NCBI GenBank assembly: GCA_003232855.1
Contig: QIKC01000116.1
Location: 1 to 8,085, forward strand
Length of the DNA: 8,085 bases
Direction of reading: 5' to 3'
DNA from: Verrucomicrobiales bacterium
GTDB taxonomy: Bacteria; Verrucomicrobiota; Verrucomicrobiia; Verrucomicrobiales; DEV007
A model generated the notes under the pieces. The model had not been told where the DNA came from, searched no databases, and saw only the letters and a program-made list of their open reading frames with translations. Shown here piece by piece: positions 6,371 to 8,085 of the stretch. Position 1 is the first letter of the stretch. Every line of letters starts with the position of its first letter. Position numbers and translations under genes: made by a program.

Positions 6371-6778
6371 TTACTTAATCGCCTGCCAAAATGCCTTCGT
6401 CAGCCTGTTGGAAAGCGGCTCGGGTATTGGCTGCTCGCCTGGGTGAGTGGCGGTTGTTTCCGGCGGGTTGTGTTTGAGGGCGCGGCGGCGGAGGAGGTCG
6501 AGGCCGAACATGGCGACCGGGGTGATCAGGCCGCGGAGGCCGCTGAGACGGCGGGCGGTGCGCACCGGACGGCGTAGGATCGCCGCGCCCGCCAGCCCGG
6601 CAACCGCTGCGCTGGTGGCGACCATGAGTGGGTTGCTGGCGACCCGGCTGCGGATGCGTGCCGGGAGATCGGCGCAGCTGATGAGCTCATCGATGTCTTG
6701 CGAGAGCTGGTCGCGGCTCGCTTCGATGCGTTCGACTAACGCCTGTTTTTTAAGTTGTGCCGTTTTTCGTGAAGCCAT
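6371..6778 (-). CDS. Small one-helix membrane protein in the YqjK position of a yqjD-yqjE-like cluster
   Basis: 135 aa. Residues 1-35 are charged and likely helical (KTAQLKKQALVERIEASRDQ), a short linker follows, then NPLMVATSAAVAGLAGAAIL (49-68) forms one alanine/glycine-rich membrane segment. A basic region comes next (RRPVRTARR), a second moderately hydrophobic stretch (82-95, GLITPVAMFGLDLL), and a polar proline-rich tail. In E. coli and many other proteobacteria the yqjD and yqjE genes are followed by a small gene, yqjK, whose product has a similar plan; I base the comparison on layout and general composition, not on clear similarity. The ATG at 6778 lies inside the end of the preceding gene, a 43-nt overlap, and no later start would keep the charged helix. 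Role unknown; envelope or stress-related by association. Confidence 0.65.
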   Translation of the reverse strand: MASRKTAQLKKQALVERIEASRDQLSQDIDELISCADLPARIRSRVASNPLMVATSAAVAGLAGAAILRRPVRTARRLSGLRGLITPVAMFGLDLLRRRALKHNPPETTATHPGEQPIPEPLSNRLTKAFWQAIK

Positions 6779-7155
6779 TTTTGGTCGAGTTCGAGTTGCT
6801 GTCGGGAGCAGTGGAAAAATTTTGCCCGGCGTGTGCGTTTGCGTGCGGCGGCCAGCAGGATGATTCCGACTAGCAGGTGGAAAGCTGCGGTGATTGCGGT
6901 GGCGGGGAGCCAGTCGCCTTCGAACCAGATGTCGGTGGCCAGTCGGCAGGCGAGGAAGGTTAGCAGGGTGTAGCCGGTGATGACGAAGGCGGTGCCGACG
7001 CCGGCGATGAGCGAGATGCCGCGCAGTTTTTGCCCAGCTTCTGCGGCTTCGATTTTTGCCAGTTCACCTCGTGCCCGGGCATAGTCGATGCCGGAGTCGA
7101 GAGCGGCCTTCGCGGCGTCACGGATACCGCGGCGGTCGTGGTTTTTGGGGGACAT
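6736..7155 (-). CDS. YqjE / Holin-X (DUF1469)-type two-helix membrane protein
   Basis: 139 aa. A cytoplasmic amphipathic N-terminal helix (about 10-45: DAAKAALDSGIDYARARGEL then AKIEAAEAGQ) leads into two transmembrane segments, about 46-70 and 84-104, joined by a short loop with FEGDWLP. A basic C-terminal helix follows (KRTRRAKFF to the KNRR end). This plan, with the 'ELAKIEAAEAGQK' lead into helix one, is that of the YqjE/putative Holin-X family. Despite the name there is no evidence of a lytic function for the chromosomal members, and no phage gene is nearby. It starts 31 nt after the DUF883 gene and overlaps the following gene by 43 nt, so the three are very likely one transcription unit, as in E. 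coli yqjDEK. The exact function of the family is not established. Confidence 0.78.
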   Translation of the reverse strand: MSPKNHDRRGIRDAAKAALDSGIDYARARGELAKIEAAEAGQKLRGISLIAGVGTAFVITGYTLLTFLACRLATDIWFEGDWLPATAITAAFHLLVGIILLAAARKRTRRAKFFHCSRQQLELDQKWLHEKRHNLKNRR

Positions 7156-7186
7156 AAGGGCGGTGTCGCGGTGATGTGGCGTTCGA

Positions 7187-7561
7187 TCAGCGCTTCAGCA
7201 GAAGGCCGAGGACGAGGCCTGCACCTGCGGCGGTGAGCACTGCGGCGGTCGGGTTCTCGCGAGCCCAAGCCTCGCCTTCGACGTGCAGATCTTTGAGCTT
7301 GTCGCGCAGTTCGTCCCAGGCCGGGTTTGGGGGGGATTGTGTTTGCGCAGAGGCGGTGTCGTCGCCGGGCGCGGAGGCGGTGTCACGGAAAGTGCGGAAG
7401 CCGGCTTCTGCGGCGTCGCGGAGGCGGCGAACTTTGTCGCCGGCGGCATGTTTGAGGCGTTCGGCTGCTTCGACGGCGGGTGAGTTCTGGGGTGGCAGTT
7501 CTTCGTCGAAGGCGGCGGTGAACGGGTTGGGGTCGATGTCGAGGTCGTGTTCGGCGTTCAT
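7187..7561 (-). CDS. YqjD/ElaB-type (DUF883) tail-anchored protein
   Basis: 124 aa. The C-terminus, WARENPTAAVLTAAGAGLVL then GLLLKR (99-124), is the hallmark of the DUF883 family: an R/xENP entry, a glycine-spaced hydrophobic helix (Gly113, Gly115, Gly119) and a basic end. The rest is soluble and helical: VEAAERLKHAAGDKVRRLRD (30-49), then an acidic/serine-rich linker (62-80) and a second amphipathic helix (82-98). E. coli YqjD is an inner-membrane protein that binds ribosomes through its N-terminal part in stationary phase; ElaB and YgaM are paralogues. By family knowledge this protein may tether ribosomes or stabilise the membrane under stress, but the N-terminal half is too variable to transfer that role safely. 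Its ATG overlaps the stop of the IF-1 homologue by 4 nt (ATGA), implying coupled translation. A 7-G run lies inside the gene (7329-7335). Confidence 0.82.
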   Translation of the reverse strand: MNAEHDLDIDPNPFTAAFDEELPPQNSPAVEAAERLKHAAGDKVRRLRDAAEAGFRTFRDTASAPGDDTASAQTQSPPNPAWDELRDKLKDLHVEGEAWARENPTAAVLTAAGAGLVLGLLLKR

Positions 7562-7842
7562 GGTTGGTGGGTGGGTTGTGTTGGGCTGTCGGGAGAGGGG
7601 TTTGGCGATTCGTTGGAGTTGGGGCGGATTCGGGCGCGGGAAAAATCGTAAGGGTTGAGCTCGAGGGTCACGTGGTCGCCGGGTTGCAGAGGGGTGTTAG
7701 GTGTGGAGCGTTTGGGGGTGTGGGCGTGGACGGTCTTGCCGTTGGGGAGTTGGGCGCGGTAGCTTCGATGGTCTAGCGATTCGAGAATTTCCGCATGGGT
7801 GGTGATCGGGGGTTCGGGAGGCATTTCATTTTCGTGCGCCAC
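7558..7842 (-). CDS. Divergent translation initiation factor IF-1 homologue
   Basis: 94 aa; ordinary IF-1 is about 72. The OB-fold core (about 13-73) is recognisable: AEILESLDHRSYRAQLPNGK (17-36), VHAHTPKR, then LQPGDHVTLELNPYDFSRAR (52-71), which matches the 'GDKVTVELTPYDLSKGRI' end of IF-1. IF-1 binds the A-site of the 30S subunit during initiation. The basic loop between strands 3 and 4 (usually SGKMRKNYIRIL) is rewritten as a Thr/Pro-rich PKRSTPNTP, and the basic end of IF-1 is replaced by a 21-residue Pro/Ser/Asn tail (74-94). These changes suggest a specialised paralogue, with the housekeeping infA elsewhere. The GTG start at 7842 has no Shine-Dalgarno and sits 2 nt after a hairpin; ATG at 7824 (88 aa) is an equally credible start. 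The stop overlaps the DUF883 start by 4 nt. Confidence 0.78.
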   Translation of the reverse strand: MAHENEMPPEPPITTHAEILESLDHRSYRAQLPNGKTVHAHTPKRSTPNTPLQPGDHVTLELNPYDFSRARIRPNSNESPNPSPDSPTQPTHQP

Positions 7843-7844
7843 GT

Positions 7845-7875
7845 CCGGGGCGCTAGCGTCTATGGATAGCCCCGG
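7845..7875 (-). promoter_or_regulatory. Hairpin directly upstream of the IF-1 homologue
   Basis: CCGGGGC and GCCCCGG form a perfect 7-bp inverted repeat (7869-7875 with 7845-7851) around a 17-nt loop. The loop contains a further CTA/TAG pairing. In the minus-strand transcript the 3' arm ends 2 nt before the GTG at 7842 and about 20 nt before the ATG at 7824. If GTG is the true start, the hairpin would cover the ribosome landing site. There is no T-run after it, so it is not a standard terminator for the gene to its right. Whether it is a control element is inference. Confidence 0.35.
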
Positions 7876-7941
7876 AAAGCGGGCGGCGCCAGCGAAGAGA
7901 CTGCTTTAACCGTCTCTCGTCAGTCGAACAGGAAAAATGCG

Positions 7942-8085
7942 TCAGGAGTCCGAGATCTCTCGCGAACGTGGTTCGCGCTGGGCGGTGCTGGCAGTGCTGG
8001 GGGCAGTGACGAAGGGGCCGCCGGCTAGTGGCGCGGCTTCGGAGAAGGCGACGTCGGGCATCTCGCTGGGCTTTCCGGCGAGCGG
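7942..8085 (-). CDS. Probable C-terminal end of an unidentified minus-strand protein, cut by window edge
   Basis: From 8085 down to TGA at 7944-7942 the minus strand has an open frame of 47 codons, reading for example GKPSEMPDVAFSEAAPLAGG and ending in REISDS. Codons end largely in C, like the confirmed minus-strand genes of this window, which favours this reading. The peptide is rich in Ala, Pro, Ser and Thr and looks like a low-complexity C-terminal tail; no motif identifies a family. An alternative plus-strand frame opens at ATG 7937 with AGGA just upstream (7930-7933) and stays open to the edge; it would start with a charged segment and a short hydrophobic stretch (WAVLAVLGAV) resembling a signal. 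The two cannot both be right over this length. I prefer the minus-strand reading but only weakly. Confidence 0.35.
   Translation of the reverse strand, partial: PLAGKPSEMPDVAFSEAAPLAGGPFVTAPSTASTAQREPRSREISDS

Noticed and set aside
6736..7155. Holin-family similarity as a sign of a prophage
   Set aside because: The neighbours are YqjD-like and YqjK-like genes and PilT, with no endolysin, capsid or integrase; this family is common as a chromosomal membrane protein.
7895..7916. Inverted repeat AGAGAC / GTCTCT as a terminator
   Set aside because: Only 6 bp with a 10-nt loop, and no T-run on either strand after it.

Overview
The window comes from a GC-rich, probably Gram-negative bacterium. Gene content (tandem PilT-type ATPases, a secreted beta-carbonic anhydrase, a YqjD/YqjE-type membrane-protein cluster) and the lack of recognisable Shine-Dalgarno sites would suit a Verrucomicrobiota-like genome. 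That assignment is an impression, not a proof, because no rRNA or other marker gene is present.

Left part (1-1010, plus strand): this block is visibly less GC-rich than the rest (about half G+C in the lines I counted, against up to 75% inside the glycosyltransferase). It holds the C-terminal end of a PIN-domain (VapC-like) protein cut by the window edge, a possible 53-codon ORF whose stop overlaps the next start as ATGA, and a complete beta-class carbonic anhydrase with an export signal. About 205 bp of apparently non-coding DNA follows (992-1196).

Middle part (1197-2996, plus strand): a small two-helix membrane protein with paired CxxC motifs, then a GT-B glycosyltransferase of the GT4 type, likely acting in exopolysaccharide or other surface glycan synthesis. 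The glycosyltransferase converges on the minus-strand block, and its last 81 bp overlap the end of bioF.

Right part (7842 down to 2916, minus strand): seven tightly packed genes run in one direction: a divergent translation initiation factor IF-1 homologue, a YqjD/ElaB-type (DUF883) tail-anchored protein, a YqjE/Holin-X-type two-helix protein, a small one-helix protein in the YqjK position, two different PilT/PilU-type retraction ATPases, and a BioF-type 8-amino-7-oxononanoate synthase. Spacings are -4, +31, -43, +41, +13 and +8 nt, so they may form one transcript or two, with a break most likely at 6330-6370. The first four look like a ribosome/membrane or stress module, the next two drive pilus retraction, and the last belongs to biotin synthesis.

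The right edge (7942-8085) probably carries the C-terminal end of another minus-strand gene, but a plus-strand reading is also open there. The most interesting item is the direct coupling of an IF-1 paralogue to a membrane-anchored YqjD-like protein, a family known in E. coli to tether ribosomes to the membrane.
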